Shown here piece by piece: positions 36,836 to 47,439 of a DNA stretch of 64,000 nucleotides. Source of the DNA: Chitinophagales bacterium (lineage in GTDB: Bacteria > Bacteroidota > Bacteroidia > Chitinophagales > Chitinophagaceae); NCBI GenBank assembly GCA_030832645.1, contig JAURIR010000003.1:1-64000 (forward strand), given 5' to 3'. The notes below the pieces were generated by a model that did no database searches, had not been told where the DNA came from, and saw only the letters and a list, made by a program, of their open reading frames with translations. A program made the translations under genes and the position numbers. Each line of letters begins with the position of its first letter. Within the stretch, counting starts at the first letter, position 1.

Positions 36836-38133
36836 GCCGTCCATTTTCTTATTTGATGTCCTTTGATGGCATAGAAACTTAAATAGAGATAACAGGGTAG
36901 TAAAATCCAATAGGCTTCTTGTACACTAAAACGATCTGCTATATATCCGTACACCAGAGGAATCAATGCATTGCCACTCAATCCCATGATCAAAAGCGAT
37001 CCTCCCAGTTTGGTGAATTTCCCCAATCCCTCCAGCGCAAGTGGCCATACCGCGGCCCATACCAGCGAATTAGAAAGACCTAGCAGCACAACAAACCAGA
37101 TTGACACAGATGCTTGATGACCCAATAAATTTATTTCACCGCTCGACAAGGTGATGCAAAAGGTGAATACGATTCCTAAACTCGTGCAAACTCGCAACGC
37201 ATTTACCTGCTTGATAAATTTAGGAATACAAATGATGCCAATAATATAACCGATGATAGTGGCAGTAAGCACATACGCTGGAAATGATTTTGCCTCCAGC
37301 AGTGGCATATTCATCGATAATGCATAATTAATGATAGTATCTATGGAAATGATTTGTGTACCTACATGTAAAAAAATGGCGAGTGCTCCAAGTATAAGAT
37401 GGGGAAATTCAATGATCGATTTTTTATCAGCATTGGCTTCAGCTACTTCTTTCGTTTCTTTTTCTGTATCAATTTCAGGTAACGGAGAGAATCGAACCAA
37501 AAGTCCCAATAAAAATAATACACACCCAACAATTAAATAGGGTTGAATAACCCTTCTGATCAATTCATCAAGTGCCTGATTTTTTTGTATTGCGTCCATG
37601 CCTTGTAACTGCGCAAACAAATCAGTATCCGTTGCTCTTAAAATCACAGCTGCAAAAAGTAATGGGGCAACGATGCCTGCCCCTTTGTTGAATATACCCA
37701 TGATGCTGATGCGTTGGGCAGCACTTTCTTTGGGGCCGAGAATGGTGATGTACGGATTTGCAGCTGTTTGTAAAATGGAAAGTCCAATTCCGATTGTAAA
37801 CAATCCCACTAAAAATATTTCGTATGTTCTTGTATACGCTGCAGGGATAAATACAAAGGCACCAACCGACATACACCAAAACCCAATCATCATTCCTTTT
37901 TTAAACCCGATTTTTTTTAGAAGATAGCTTGCCGGGATGGACATGATGAAATAGGAAATATAGAATGCAAACGTAACGAGGTACGATTCAAAATTATTGA
38001 GTTCGCACGCTATTTTAAAATAGGGGATTAAAATCGAATTCACCCACGATACAAATCCAAAAATGAAAAATAGCATTCCAATGATCAGGATGGATATCGT
38101 TGTATCTTTTTTAGAAAGTTCTCCTGTGTTCAT
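36832..38133 (-). CDS. Sugar MFS transporter (FucP/NagP-like)
   Basis: FFIFGFVSWVNSILIPYFKIACELNNFESYLVTFAFYISYFIMSIPASYLLKKIGFKKGM. Confidence 0.9.
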   Translation of the reverse strand: MNTGELSKKDTTISILIIGMLFFIFGFVSWVNSILIPYFKIACELNNFESYLVTFAFYISYFIMSIPASYLLKKIGFKKGMMIGFWCMSVGAFVFIPAAYTRTYEIFLVGLFTIGIGLSILQTAANPYITILGPKESAAQRISIMGIFNKGAGIVAPLLFAAVILRATDTDLFAQLQGMDAIQKNQALDELIRRVIQPYLIVGCVLFLLGLLVRFSPLPEIDTEKETKEVAEANADKKSIIEFPHLILGALAIFLHVGTQIISIDTIINYALSMNMPLLEAKSFPAYVLTATIIGYIIGIICIPKFIKQVNALRVCTSLGIVFTFCITLSSGEINLLGHQASVSIWFVVLLGLSNSLVWAAVWPLALEGLGKFTKLGGSLLIMGLSGNALIPLVYGYIADRFSVQEAYWILLPCYLYLSFYAIKGHQIRKWTA

Positions 38134-38135
38134 AT

Positions 38136-38876
38136 TTATTTATTTTTCAATCGCGAAGCAGAATGCTGGTCGAGTAGTACAACACAATTGGGATGATTTT
38201 GTAAAATACTGGCAGGATAATGATTACTGATGTTTCCATTTAGACAATTGCTAACAGCAATAGCTTTTCGTTCATCGGGAACAGAACAGATAATCATTTC
38301 TGACTGCATGATCTGATGAATCGACATGCTGATGGCTTTGGTAGGAACATCCTCTAATGTTTCAAACCAACCTTCTCCCCATTGTTGTTTTCTACAAGCA
38401 TCGTCTAGCTCTACAATGATATACGGATCAGTGGTTTCAAAATCTGCAGGAGGATCGTTGAAGGCCAGATGTCCATTTTCCCCGATCCCTACCATTGCAA
38501 GGTCAATTGGTACATCGCTTATCAACTTGTTGAGTCGCTTGCATTCATCTACAGGATTGTTTTCTCCGTTGATCAAATAATAATTTTTCAACCGAGAAAC
38601 CTTTTCAATGAATCGCTCCATCAAATACTTCCGGAAACTTGCTTTGTGTGAAATTGGAATGCCGATGTATTCATCCAAATGAAACATAGTAACCTTTCCC
38701 CAATCAATAGATGAATCTTTTGTCAAAGCGTCCAATACTGGAAATTGACTTGTGCCCGTGGCGAGTATGATGTTGGCCGTTCCCTTCAATGCAATTGCCT
38801 GATGAATTTTTTCAATGGCTTGTTGACCAGCTGATTTTCCAAGTTGCGCTGCATCATCAAAAATCTCCACCTTCAT
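38136..38876 (-). CDS. nagB: Glucosamine-6-phosphate deaminase-like protein
   Basis: NIILATGTSQFPVLDAL; VTMFHLDEYIGIP; DLAMVGIGENGHLAFNDPP. Confidence 0.88.
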   Translation of the reverse strand: MKVEIFDDAAQLGKSAGQQAIEKIHQAIALKGTANIILATGTSQFPVLDALTKDSSIDWGKVTMFHLDEYIGIPISHKASFRKYLMERFIEKVSRLKNYYLINGENNPVDECKRLNKLISDVPIDLAMVGIGENGHLAFNDPPADFETTDPYIIVELDDACRKQQWGEGWFETLEDVPTKAISMSIHQIMQSEMIICSVPDERKAIAVSNCLNGNISNHYPASILQNHPNCVVLLDQHSASRLKNK

Positions 38877-38890
38877 AGTAAATCCTCTTT

Positions 38891-39985
38891 TTATATTTTT
38901 AGAAATATTTTTTTATCGTATAAAAATTTTAGGAAGACCCATTTGATTAAAACGCCTGTTATTGCCAGCGCTACAGCATTGAAAGGGTCACCGATAATAT
39001 CGGCCAGCCATTGAAATACAGCCTTGTTGGCATAACTCCACTGAATAAACTTTCCTGACATGTAAATCAAAATTGAATTCATGCCGATTACTTTAAAAAA
39101 GAATGCCCATCGCTGAATACCCTTGACGTCTATGATATAATAGAACAATGCAAATAGCAGTAAGTTCCATCCAGTTGTATACAATACGAATGAACTCGAC
39201 CACATGTTTTTATTGATAGGGAAATCCATGTTCCAAAGCAATGCCGCTCCAATTGAAAGTATACCTGCAATAAAAATGTTTTTGATTTTTACAGTGTCAG
39301 CTTCATTTGAATTTTTTAAATAGCTTCCTGTTAAAATACCAGCTAACCCTGTGGCAACGGCAGCGATATTATTAAAAAGCCCGACTGTATCATGAATGCC
39401 CCTCGATAGTTTTCCTGGTAGAACAGTTCTGTCGAAGTAGGACGCAAAATTTCCTGCTTCGGTTAAATCGCCCATCGGGAAACCCGGTGCAGAACTGAAT
39501 TTCAGGATAATCCAGTATCCAATCAATAAACCTGCAAACCAAATTGCTTGGAATCGTTTACTTGCGTACATATATATACAACAGGAAAAAACATAGGCGA
39601 TGCCAATTCTGCCCAATACACTCATTATTCTGAAATCCGATAAAGGTCTGATGGCTAGTCCGTTGTTGTAGATCATTCCAAGTATAAAAAGAATCAATCC
39701 TCTTTTCATGGTTTTCATCATCAAAGAATGTTTATCCATTCCTTTTGCAAGAGCAGCATCTATAGAGTAGGTAGCTGCAATTCCAGATACAAACATGAAA
39801 AGAGGAAATATCAAATCATACGCATGAAAGCCGTTCCATACTGGATGAGTGAATTGATTGGAAAGAGCGTTCCAAAAAGGGTGGTGTGTTCCCTCTGATA
39901 GGGTATGGAAAATTTCTTCCGCACCGATGATCCAAAACATATCAAATCCGCGGAGTGCATCCAGCGAATACAAACGCTTGTTCAT
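38891..39985 (-). CDS. Heparan-alpha-glucosaminide acetyltransferase-like membrane protein (NagX/DUF5009 type)
   Basis: RLYSLDALRGFDMFWIIGAEEIFHTL; multi-TM; TGWNLLLFALFYYIIDVKG...IGMNSILIYMSGKFIQWSY. Confidence 0.85.
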   Translation of the reverse strand: MNKRLYSLDALRGFDMFWIIGAEEIFHTLSEGTHHPFWNALSNQFTHPVWNGFHAYDLIFPLFMFVSGIAATYSIDAALAKGMDKHSLMMKTMKRGLILFILGMIYNNGLAIRPLSDFRIMSVLGRIGIAYVFSCCIYMYASKRFQAIWFAGLLIGYWIILKFSSAPGFPMGDLTEAGNFASYFDRTVLPGKLSRGIHDTVGLFNNIAAVATGLAGILTGSYLKNSNEADTVKIKNIFIAGILSIGAALLWNMDFPINKNMWSSSFVLYTTGWNLLLFALFYYIIDVKGIQRWAFFFKVIGMNSILIYMSGKFIQWSYANKAVFQWLADIIGDPFNAVALAITGVLIKWVFLKFLYDKKIFLKI

Positions 39986-39988
39986 CGT

Positions 39989-41332
39989 TTATATTTTAGG
40001 TTCCCAACCCTTCTCGTATTCTCTGCTCCATAGCTTCATCGCTTCCTTATCGTTCAAAATATGTCCGTTGGTTGGATCTACTTTCAATGCACGTCCTGTT
40101 CTTTGTGCAATGTTTCCCAATTGAACCAATAGCGTACTTTGATGCCCACTTAAAATATCAGAGTTCAGTTTTGCTCCTTTACGAATGGCATCAAAAAAGT
40201 TTTGAATGTGCAAAGCATCGAGCTCCATGCCTGGACCGGTACGATCCAATGCGTTGGCGGTGATGTCGTTCTTTACTTCTTTCACCAGCTTGCTTTTCAG
40301 ATCAAAAATTTTATAGGCATTGCCACTTTCAATAAGTAGTGATCCTGTTTCTCCATAAAAGATAACACCTACACTGCTTCCTTCTGCATTCTTTCCGTTG
40401 CAGGATCTTCCTTCCCAACTGATCAATGTATTGTTGGCAAATTCAAGATCAATTACTTGTGTGTCGGGAGTTTCCCAATCATCTTGGAAGCGGTATCTTC
40501 CACCAGCGGAGGTAACGCGGGTAGGGTATTCAACGCCCAGGCCCCAACGTGCGAGATCCACCATATGTGTACCATTGTTCAACGCTTCACCTGTTCCCCA
40601 ATGCCAGAACCAATGCCAGTTGTAGTGAATGAGATTGTCTTTGTATGCTTTTCTTGGTGCAGGTCCTTGCCACAAGTCGTAGTTCAACCATGAAGGAACA
40701 TCTGCTGTTTTTCCGATTCCAATCGATTCGCGGTTATTGGTGTACCATGTTTTTGCATAATAAGGTCTTCCAATTGCACCTGCTTTCAATTCTCCAATAG
40801 CTGCCATCACATTAGGCCAAGATCTGCGCTGGTTACCCATTTGCAATAGCTTGTTGTGCTTTGCTGCTGCTTTCACCAACATCTCTCCTTCGTTCGGATT
40901 GTGACTGCAGGGTTTTTCCAGATAGACATGTTTACCTGCAGCTACGGCTAACATGCCTGCAGGTGCATGCCAATGGTCGGGTGCAGTAACAATCAGCAAA
41001 TCAAGATTTTTATCTTCCAGTGCTTTTCTAAAATCACCTTGTGCGGTTGGTTTCTTTCCTTGTATTTTTTCTATAGCACTTACACACTTATCCATAGCGC
41101 GTACATCAACATCACATACGTACATCATCTCACATTCTTTTTGAGAAGCGAAATTGCTTCCTACAGAAAATCCTCTGCTGTTCACGCCCATAACGGCTGC
41201 ATTGATTTTCTCGTTGGATCCCAATATCCGCTTGTATTGACTTGCAGAAAAGCCAGGTAAAATACCACCAAATGCAACAGCCATCGATGCTGCAGAGGTT
41301 TTTTGAATAAACTTTCTTCTTGAACTGCTCAT
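39989..41332 (-). CDS. Gfo/Idh/MocA family oxidoreductase with Tat-like leader
   Basis: SSRRKFIQKTSAASMAVAFGG; NEKINAAVMGVNSRGFSVG; GKHVYLEKPCSHNPNEGEMLVKAA. Confidence 0.9.
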   Translation of the reverse strand: MSSSRRKFIQKTSAASMAVAFGGILPGFSASQYKRILGSNEKINAAVMGVNSRGFSVGSNFASQKECEMMYVCDVDVRAMDKCVSAIEKIQGKKPTAQGDFRKALEDKNLDLLIVTAPDHWHAPAGMLAVAAGKHVYLEKPCSHNPNEGEMLVKAAAKHNKLLQMGNQRRSWPNVMAAIGELKAGAIGRPYYAKTWYTNNRESIGIGKTADVPSWLNYDLWQGPAPRKAYKDNLIHYNWHWFWHWGTGEALNNGTHMVDLARWGLGVEYPTRVTSAGGRYRFQDDWETPDTQVIDLEFANNTLISWEGRSCNGKNAEGSSVGVIFYGETGSLLIESGNAYKIFDLKSKLVKEVKNDITANALDRTGPGMELDALHIQNFFDAIRKGAKLNSDILSGHQSTLLVQLGNIAQRTGRALKVDPTNGHILNDKEAMKLWSREYEKGWEPKI

Positions 41333-41337
41333 ACGGT

Positions 41338-42393
41338 TTAATTGATTGAATGAATAATGTGGGTTGCCTTTTTCTTATGTAGAGTAAAAATTTCTTGAAG
41401 TGAAATCTCTTTGCCACCTTTTCTTTTGCTTTCGTCTGCTGCTTCCATGAAGGTATAAATCTCGAGTGTTTCTTTGGGATCAATAGGCATAGTACCTGTT
41501 TTAAAAAATTCTATGATTTTATCCAGCAAGTTATCATACCCTTTATATGGTCCGAGTATCATAGGCCCTTTTTCTCCGTATACCGTTCCTCCGTATTCGT
41601 GTTTACCAGTTCTGGTACCGCGGAAGGTTCCTACTCTTCCATCGTTCCAAACACCTACTACTATTTCAGTTCCTTCTGTTTGTTTTCTTGTAACCTTTTC
41701 ACACCCCATCCCCATTACAGTATACAATGTTTCCACTCCATGAATGCCGTACCAAAAAAGATCGGGATGCGTTTTTTCAAGTGTAGCAGGACTAAAACAA
41801 TCAGCCCCAAGAATTTTCCCCATCTTACCAGAAGCCGCTTCCTGAGCGGATTCCATATACCTCAGCGAAGAACTGGAAAAGAAGGGAACATGGAGCGATG
41901 CAGAAATTTCATACAATGCAATGGCATCTGCCAACGTTCCTGCAACAGGTTTGTCAATGAAAAGAGGCTTACCTGCTTTTATCACTTCAATTCCTTGTTG
42001 TAAGTGAGGTCTGCCATCGTTGGTTTCTAAAAGAACGAAGTCAACTTTTGTAAGCAATGTTGCAATGGAGTCTACAATTTCAACTCCCATTTTTTTTACT
42101 TCGTCTGTATAGCCAGGAATTCTTTTGGTGGATGATTCGATGTCTGCACTGCCATTTGGATAAGCGGCCACTACACGAAAGCCTTTGTATTTTTCGGGAG
42201 AGTCGGCGGAATTGAGTGCTTTGGTAAATGCAATGCTATGAGATGTATCCAATCCAATAATGCCAATTCTTCCAGAAGAGGCAACTGCAGTTTTGAAGAG
42301 GGAGGGCTGGATAAAGGAAGACAATCCCCATCCCAAACCAGCTACACTTGTATGCAGCATAAACTGTCTGCGGCTGTATGGTTTCATTGGCAA
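41338..42393 (-). CDS. Gfo/Idh/MocA family oxidoreductase with Tat-like leader
   Basis: SRRQFMLHTSVAGLGWGLSS; RIGIIGLDTSHSIAFTKAL; AGKPLFIDKPVAGTLADAIAL. Confidence 0.88.
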   Translation of the reverse strand: MPMKPYSRRQFMLHTSVAGLGWGLSSFIQPSLFKTAVASSGRIGIIGLDTSHSIAFTKALNSADSPEKYKGFRVVAAYPNGSADIESSTKRIPGYTDEVKKMGVEIVDSIATLLTKVDFVLLETNDGRPHLQQGIEVIKAGKPLFIDKPVAGTLADAIALYEISASLHVPFFSSSSLRYMESAQEAASGKMGKILGADCFSPATLEKTHPDLFWYGIHGVETLYTVMGMGCEKVTRKQTEGTEIVVGVWNDGRVGTFRGTRTGKHEYGGTVYGEKGPMILGPYKGYDNLLDKIIEFFKTGTMPIDPKETLEIYTFMEAADESKRKGGKEISLQEIFTLHKKKATHIIHSIN

Positions 42394-42499
42394 TCGTTTT
42401 GGCTAAAAGCGTATATCAATATACACCAGATTCAGCAGAAAATCAATTGGGGGGCACTGTTTATGAAAGAGAAATCGGCGGAGAAAAAAATATCTCTCG

Positions 42500-43234
42500 T
42501 TATTCGCCAAGAAGTTCTTTTACGTAATCGTTTTCGGGAGTATTTTTCACCTTATCGGGTTGATCAAATTGTATCAATGCTCCATTTTTGAGAATCATCA
42601 ATCGATCTGCCCATGGCAAGATTTCGTCGGGATGATGGGAAACCATGATACAGCCGAGATTTTTTTCTGCAAAAATGGTATCTACTACTTGGTGTATGAT
42701 TTTTTTATTGATGCCATCCAAATTTGAGAAAGGTTCATCCAGCAAAAGCAAGGAAGGATTACCTGTTAATGTTTTTGCCAGCGAGATTCGTTGACGCTCT
42801 CCTCCGGAAAGCTCGTTTGTCCTGCGTTTCATCAAATGATCGATTTTACAGAGTTCATAGAGGTGTCTTGAAGCATCGTCTTCTATTTTAGAAGACATTT
42901 CTAAAATCTCGTGTACATAGTAATTGTTCAGTAGTTCAAAGTGTTGTGATAAGTATCCAATTTGTGGATGACCGGGCAATAAAACTTCTTCCGGTCCTTT
43001 TACTTTTTTTTCTTGAAAGTGAATGCTTCCCATAGAGGGCTGAACCAATCCGGCAATCAATTTTAACAAAGTGGTTTTGCCGGAACCGGTTTCTCCCATC
43101 AATCCAATTTTCTCACCTTTCTCCATGGAAAAACTTATTTCCTGGAGGGTGGTACGCTCATTTTCTTTGCGAACAAGCCTATCAACTATCAGTTCAGCCA
43201 TCTTTTGGATTTCGGTGAGCAAAGCTACTTCCAT
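42500..43234 (-). CDS. ABC transporter ATP-binding protein (orphan)
   Basis: GLMGETGSGKTTLLKLIAGLVQPSMG; NELSGGERQRISLAKTLTGNPSLLLLDEPFSNLD. Confidence 0.9.
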   Translation of the reverse strand: MEVALLTEIQKMAELIVDRLVRKENERTTLQEISFSMEKGEKIGLMGETGSGKTTLLKLIAGLVQPSMGSIHFQEKKVKGPEEVLLPGHPQIGYLSQHFELLNNYYVHEILEMSSKIEDDASRHLYELCKIDHLMKRRTNELSGGERQRISLAKTLTGNPSLLLLDEPFSNLDGINKKIIHQVVDTIFAEKNLGCIMVSHHPDEILPWADRLMILKNGALIQFDQPDKVKNTPENDYVKELLGE

Positions 43235-43309
43235 TCCCTCAGTTTATGATTGCTATTTCCTTTTCAATTATCATAATAAATAAGTAAATTGTTTCAATAA
43301 TTTTTTGAA

Positions 43310-44926
43310 ATGAAAAGAACATACTTATCTCTTGCATTTGCAGCATGGATGCTGCTTTTGACAGCCACTCCAGGGTTGTCTCAAAAGAAATACGACGAAA
43401 AACAACTTGCAGCAATGAAAGCGCAATTGGCCGAATCTGTTGGAAAGAAAGCGAAGGATATTCAAGTGATGGTAGATCAGATTTTTAGTTTCAGTGAATT
43501 GGGCTTTCAAGAATGGGAAACATCCAATTTCATCACATCTGTTCTAGAAAAAAATGGATTTACCGTTGAGAAAGGTATTTCCGGAGTACCCACTGCCTGG
43601 ATGGCAAAATGGGGATCAGGTTCTCCTGTGATTGCATTGGGCAGTGATATAGATTGTATACCAAAGGCTTCACAAAAACCAGGAGTTGCTTACAAGGCAC
43701 CGATTGTAGAAGGTGCACCCGGCCATGGCGAAGGACACAATTCGGGTCAAGCTGTTATTATTTATGCAGCGATTGCCATGAAGGAAATGATGCAAAAAGA
43801 AAAAATACCTGGAACAATTGTCATTTGGCCAGGTGTTGCAGAAGAATTAGTGGGAACAAAGGCTTGGTATATACGCGATGGGTATTTTAAAAATATCGAT
43901 GCATGCATCTTCACGCATGTGAGTGGAGATTTCACCTGCGATTATGGAGACAATGGTGGCAATGGATTGGTGAGTGTACGGTATGATTTTGATGGAGATG
44001 CTGCTCATGCTGCAGGTGCTCCGTGGAGAGGGAAAAGTGCGCTCGACGGTGTTGAGTTGATGAACGTGGGATGGAACTATAAAAGAGAACATTTGAAACC
44101 AACCAATCGATCCCACTATGTGGTAGTTGATGGTGGTGATCAACCGAACGTGGTTCCTTCAAAAGCGAGTGTATGGTATTATTTCCGTGAAAGAACCTAC
44201 GAAGACATCAAAGCAAACTACGATGCAGGTACAAAAATTGCAGAAGGCGCAGCAATGATGAGTGGTACAACGGTTTCCCATCAGATTCTTGGAACTGCAT
44301 GGCCAGGTCATTTCAATAAACCTTTGGCAGAAGCGATGTATGCAAATATTAAAAAAGTTGGAATGCCTGTTTGGGATGATAAAGACCAGGCAATGGCCAG
44401 AGCAGTGCAAAAATTAGTGGAAGCACCAAAAAAAGATAACAGCGGAAAACCAATTGATGGATTGAGAAAAGAAGTAGATACCATCAAAGGATCCGTTCCT
44501 TTTTCATGGGGCGGAGGTTCAGACGATATTGCAGATATTTCTTGGAACCTTCCCACGATTGTATTACGCTTCCCAGCAAATATTCCTGGAACAAAAGGAC
44601 ATCATTGGGCAGATGCCATCGCAATGGCAACGCCTATTGCACACAAAGGATCTACTGCAGGTGCTAAAGCTACAGCAATGACATTGTTGGATTGTTTCAC
44701 CAATGCTGCTTTGGTTACAGATGCAAAAAAATACTTCAAAGAAGTGCAAACAAAAGACACGCAGTACAAGCCTTTCATCACAGAGAAAGATCCTCCTGCC
44801 ATTCATTTGAATCAAGGCATCATGAATCAGTACAAAGATCAATTGAAGAAATTCTATTACGATCCCACCAAATACGGAACTTATTTAGAACAATTGGGTA
44901 TTGAATATCCTACCGTCAATAAATAA
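43310..44926 (+). CDS. M20-type amidohydrolase (AbgB-like)
   Basis: FSFSELGFQEWETSNFITSVLEKNGF; IALGSDIDCIPKASQKPG; APGHGEGHNSGQAVIIYAAIAMKE; GDAAHAAGAPWRGKSALDGVELMN. Confidence 0.88.
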   Translation: MKRTYLSLAFAAWMLLLTATPGLSQKKYDEKQLAAMKAQLAESVGKKAKDIQVMVDQIFSFSELGFQEWETSNFITSVLEKNGFTVEKGISGVPTAWMAKWGSGSPVIALGSDIDCIPKASQKPGVAYKAPIVEGAPGHGEGHNSGQAVIIYAAIAMKEMMQKEKIPGTIVIWPGVAEELVGTKAWYIRDGYFKNIDACIFTHVSGDFTCDYGDNGGNGLVSVRYDFDGDAAHAAGAPWRGKSALDGVELMNVGWNYKREHLKPTNRSHYVVVDGGDQPNVVPSKASVWYYFRERTYEDIKANYDAGTKIAEGAAMMSGTTVSHQILGTAWPGHFNKPLAEAMYANIKKVGMPVWDDKDQAMARAVQKLVEAPKKDNSGKPIDGLRKEVDTIKGSVPFSWGGGSDDIADISWNLPTIVLRFPANIPGTKGHHWADAIAMATPIAHKGSTAGAKATAMTLLDCFTNAALVTDAKKYFKEVQTKDTQYKPFITEKDPPAIHLNQGIMNQYKDQLKKFYYDPTKYGTYLEQLGIEYPTVNK

Positions 44927-44953
44927 AATTAGTAAGAGCATCAATTTACCTAC

Positions 44954-46225
44954 ATGAACAATCGATTCAACCGAAGAAATTTTTTAAGCTCAACGGCACT
45001 TCTATCCGGCGCAGTTGCATTGCCTTCTTTTCAAGTGGAAGATGATCTTCCTGCATCGATCAATAAATTAAAACCCATGATCGATGGCATCGTTCCGATT
45101 TCTGTGCAAGAAAGAAAACAACGTATTGCCAAAGCACAAGAGTTAATGGCCAGAGAAAAGTTGGATGCAATATTCATGGAAGGAACTACCACATGTTTTT
45201 ATTTCACCGGTATGCGTTGGGGGCAAAGTGAACGAACGTTTGGTGTAGTTATACCTGCAAAAGGCGAACTGGCCTATGTTTGTCCTAAGTTCGAAGACGA
45301 TCGGGCGAAAGAGTTGATAAATACCACATTCGGATCAGAGCTCCGTTGCTGGGAAGAGCATGAAAGTCCATATCAATTGATTTTAAATATTGTCAAAGAC
45401 AGAGGTGTTACACACAGACGAATTGGTATGGAAGAGCGTGTGCGATTTTTCATTGCAGACGGAGTGAAAAAAGTTGCTACTGGATTTGAAGTAGTGGATG
45501 CAACCCCTGTAACTGCTGGGTGCAGGATGTATAAAACCAACGCCGAGATTGCATTGATGCAAAAGGCAAACGACGTAACTATCGAAGCTTATAAAGCAGC
45601 ATTTGCAACTATTGTTCCGGGGATGTCTCAAGCTACGTTCGCAGCAAATATTTCCAGCGCATTCAGAAAGCTGGGCTATACCGGAGGTGCCAGTGTACAG
45701 GTAGGAAAATATTCAGCACTTCCTCATGGAAGTATCACTCCTCAAACTATCAAGGAAGGCGATATAGTAATGGTGGACGGAGGTACCAGTTGCGAGGGAT
45801 ATGCATCAGATATTACAAGAACTATTATTGTGGGTAAACCTACTCAACGTCAAGTGGATATATGGAATCTGGAAAAGAAAGCACAAGACGCTGCATTCGC
45901 TGCCATGAAAATAGGAGCACCCTGTGAAGCAGTAGATGCTGCAGCACGAAAAGTGATTGAGGATGCAGGATTTGGAAAAAATTATGGCTTACCGGGATTG
46001 CCACATCGCACCGGACACGGAATTGGATTGGAAGGGCACGAGTGGACGAACTTTGTAAAAGGAAATACTACTAAAATAGCTCCCGGTATGTGTTTCAGCG
46101 ACGAACCTACCATTTCTATACCCGGTGAATTTGGTATACGACTAGAGGACTGTGTGTATATTGGAAATGACGGTCCGCATTTCTTTACGAAGCAAAGTAT
46201 TTCTATTGAACAACCTTTTGGATAA
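44954..46225 (+). CDS. M24 family aminopeptidase (Xaa-Pro peptidase-like), Tat-like leader
   Basis: RFNRRNFLSSTALLSG; GDIVMVDGGTSCEGYASDITRTIIVG; LPHRTGHGIGLEGHEW; FSDEPTISIPGEFGIRLEDCVYI. Confidence 0.92.
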   Translation: MNNRFNRRNFLSSTALLSGAVALPSFQVEDDLPASINKLKPMIDGIVPISVQERKQRIAKAQELMAREKLDAIFMEGTTTCFYFTGMRWGQSERTFGVVIPAKGELAYVCPKFEDDRAKELINTTFGSELRCWEEHESPYQLILNIVKDRGVTHRRIGMEERVRFFIADGVKKVATGFEVVDATPVTAGCRMYKTNAEIALMQKANDVTIEAYKAAFATIVPGMSQATFAANISSAFRKLGYTGGASVQVGKYSALPHGSITPQTIKEGDIVMVDGGTSCEGYASDITRTIIVGKPTQRQVDIWNLEKKAQDAAFAAMKIGAPCEAVDAAARKVIEDAGFGKNYGLPGLPHRTGHGIGLEGHEWTNFVKGNTTKIAPGMCFSDEPTISIPGEFGIRLEDCVYIGNDGPHFFTKQSISIEQPFG

Positions 46226-46234
46226 ATCAATTCT

Positions 46235-47383
46235 ATGATAAAAAAAATTCTCATCAGTCTCGTTGCCATTGTATTGATCATCGTTGGCTTGAGCTTCACA
46301 AATCGTTTTTCTCATTTAAAAAATTTCACTGTATGGGGTGCGCATACCATTCATGATTACAAAACACATCCAACACGTTTGGTAGAGAGCGGTGATCAAC
46401 ACCAACCTTGGGTTCTCGACTCTGGCTATAATTCTAAAGAAATTCCTGCCGATTTAATGACCATCATTGATTCGAATGATACCCATGCATTTCTTGTAAT
46501 ACAAGATGGAAAATTGATTTATGAAAATTATTGGGATGGATATGACACTACACGCTTGAGCGGATCTTTTTCTGCAGCTAAAAGCATCATTTCTCTTTTG
46601 ATAGGTATTGCAGTGGACGAAGGAAAAATAAAATCACTCGAGGAACCCGTAGCAAACTATGTTCCTCATTTTAAAACAAATGGGTTAGAAAAAGTTCGTA
46701 TCAAAGATTTGTTGACGATGAGTTCTGGTACCAACTACAATGAAGCGGATAAAGGGTATTTCAGTTTGAATGCATATGGTTATTATGGCGACGACGAAGA
46801 ATACATGGTGGGCATGATGGCAAAAAAGGAAGAGCCAGGAGTCTATTGGCAGTATAGAAGTGGTGATACCCAAGTGCTTGGTTTGATTGTTGAAAAAGTT
46901 TTTAATACATCCATTTCTGATTTGGTTTCAGAGCGTTTCATGAAGCCCATGGGTGCTCAATCAGATGCACTTTGGCTATTGGACGGATCTAAGAAACACG
47001 AGAAAGCATTTTGTTGCTTCAATGCAGTAGCGAGAGATTATGCACGATTTGGACAATTGGTATTGAACAAAGGGAAATGGAAGGATAAGCAGATTGTATC
47101 TGAAAAATATATAGCAGAAGCAACAACACCTGCGTCTTATTTAAAAGATCGCTACGAAGATGATAAAGCAGTTGATTTTTATGGCTATCAATATTGGATG
47201 GTAGATCACAGCGGAGTGCATGCGATTGCACAAAATGGACTTTTTGGACAATATGTATATATCATTCCAGAAAAAAATGCAGTTGTTGTTCGCTTGGGAG
47301 AATCAAAAGTGACCAAGCCTATTCATCACCACCAGCCGGAAAACTTTACCTACATTGACGCTGCGCTCAGCGTATTAAAATAA
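46235..47383 (+). CDS. Serine hydrolase (beta-lactamase/class C-like)
   Basis: RLSGSFSAAKSIISLLIGIAVDEGKI (SAAK); YWQYRSGDTQVLGLIVEKV. Confidence 0.88.
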   Translation: MIKKILISLVAIVLIIVGLSFTNRFSHLKNFTVWGAHTIHDYKTHPTRLVESGDQHQPWVLDSGYNSKEIPADLMTIIDSNDTHAFLVIQDGKLIYENYWDGYDTTRLSGSFSAAKSIISLLIGIAVDEGKIKSLEEPVANYVPHFKTNGLEKVRIKDLLTMSSGTNYNEADKGYFSLNAYGYYGDDEEYMVGMMAKKEEPGVYWQYRSGDTQVLGLIVEKVFNTSISDLVSERFMKPMGAQSDALWLLDGSKKHEKAFCCFNAVARDYARFGQLVLNKGKWKDKQIVSEKYIAEATTPASYLKDRYEDDKAVDFYGYQYWMVDHSGVHAIAQNGLFGQYVYIIPEKNAVVVRLGESKVTKPIHHHQPENFTYIDAALSVLK

Positions 47384-47400
47384 TAAATTCTACATAGATA

Positions 47401-47435
47401 TTAAAAAGGTCGGATGTTGAATCCGACCTTTTTAA
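47401..47435. terminator. Bidirectional intrinsic terminator between convergent genes
   Basis: Perfect 15-bp stem TTAAAAAGGTCGGAT / ATCCGACCTTTTTAA with loop GTTGA; A-tract/T-tract on both sides. Confidence 0.85.
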
Positions 47436-47439
47436 TTTA

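Noticed and set aside
42500-43234. Orphan ABC ATPase as part of a new system
   Set aside because: Ordinary Walker A/signature/Walker B protein with no adjacent permease; nothing in the sequence supports a special role.
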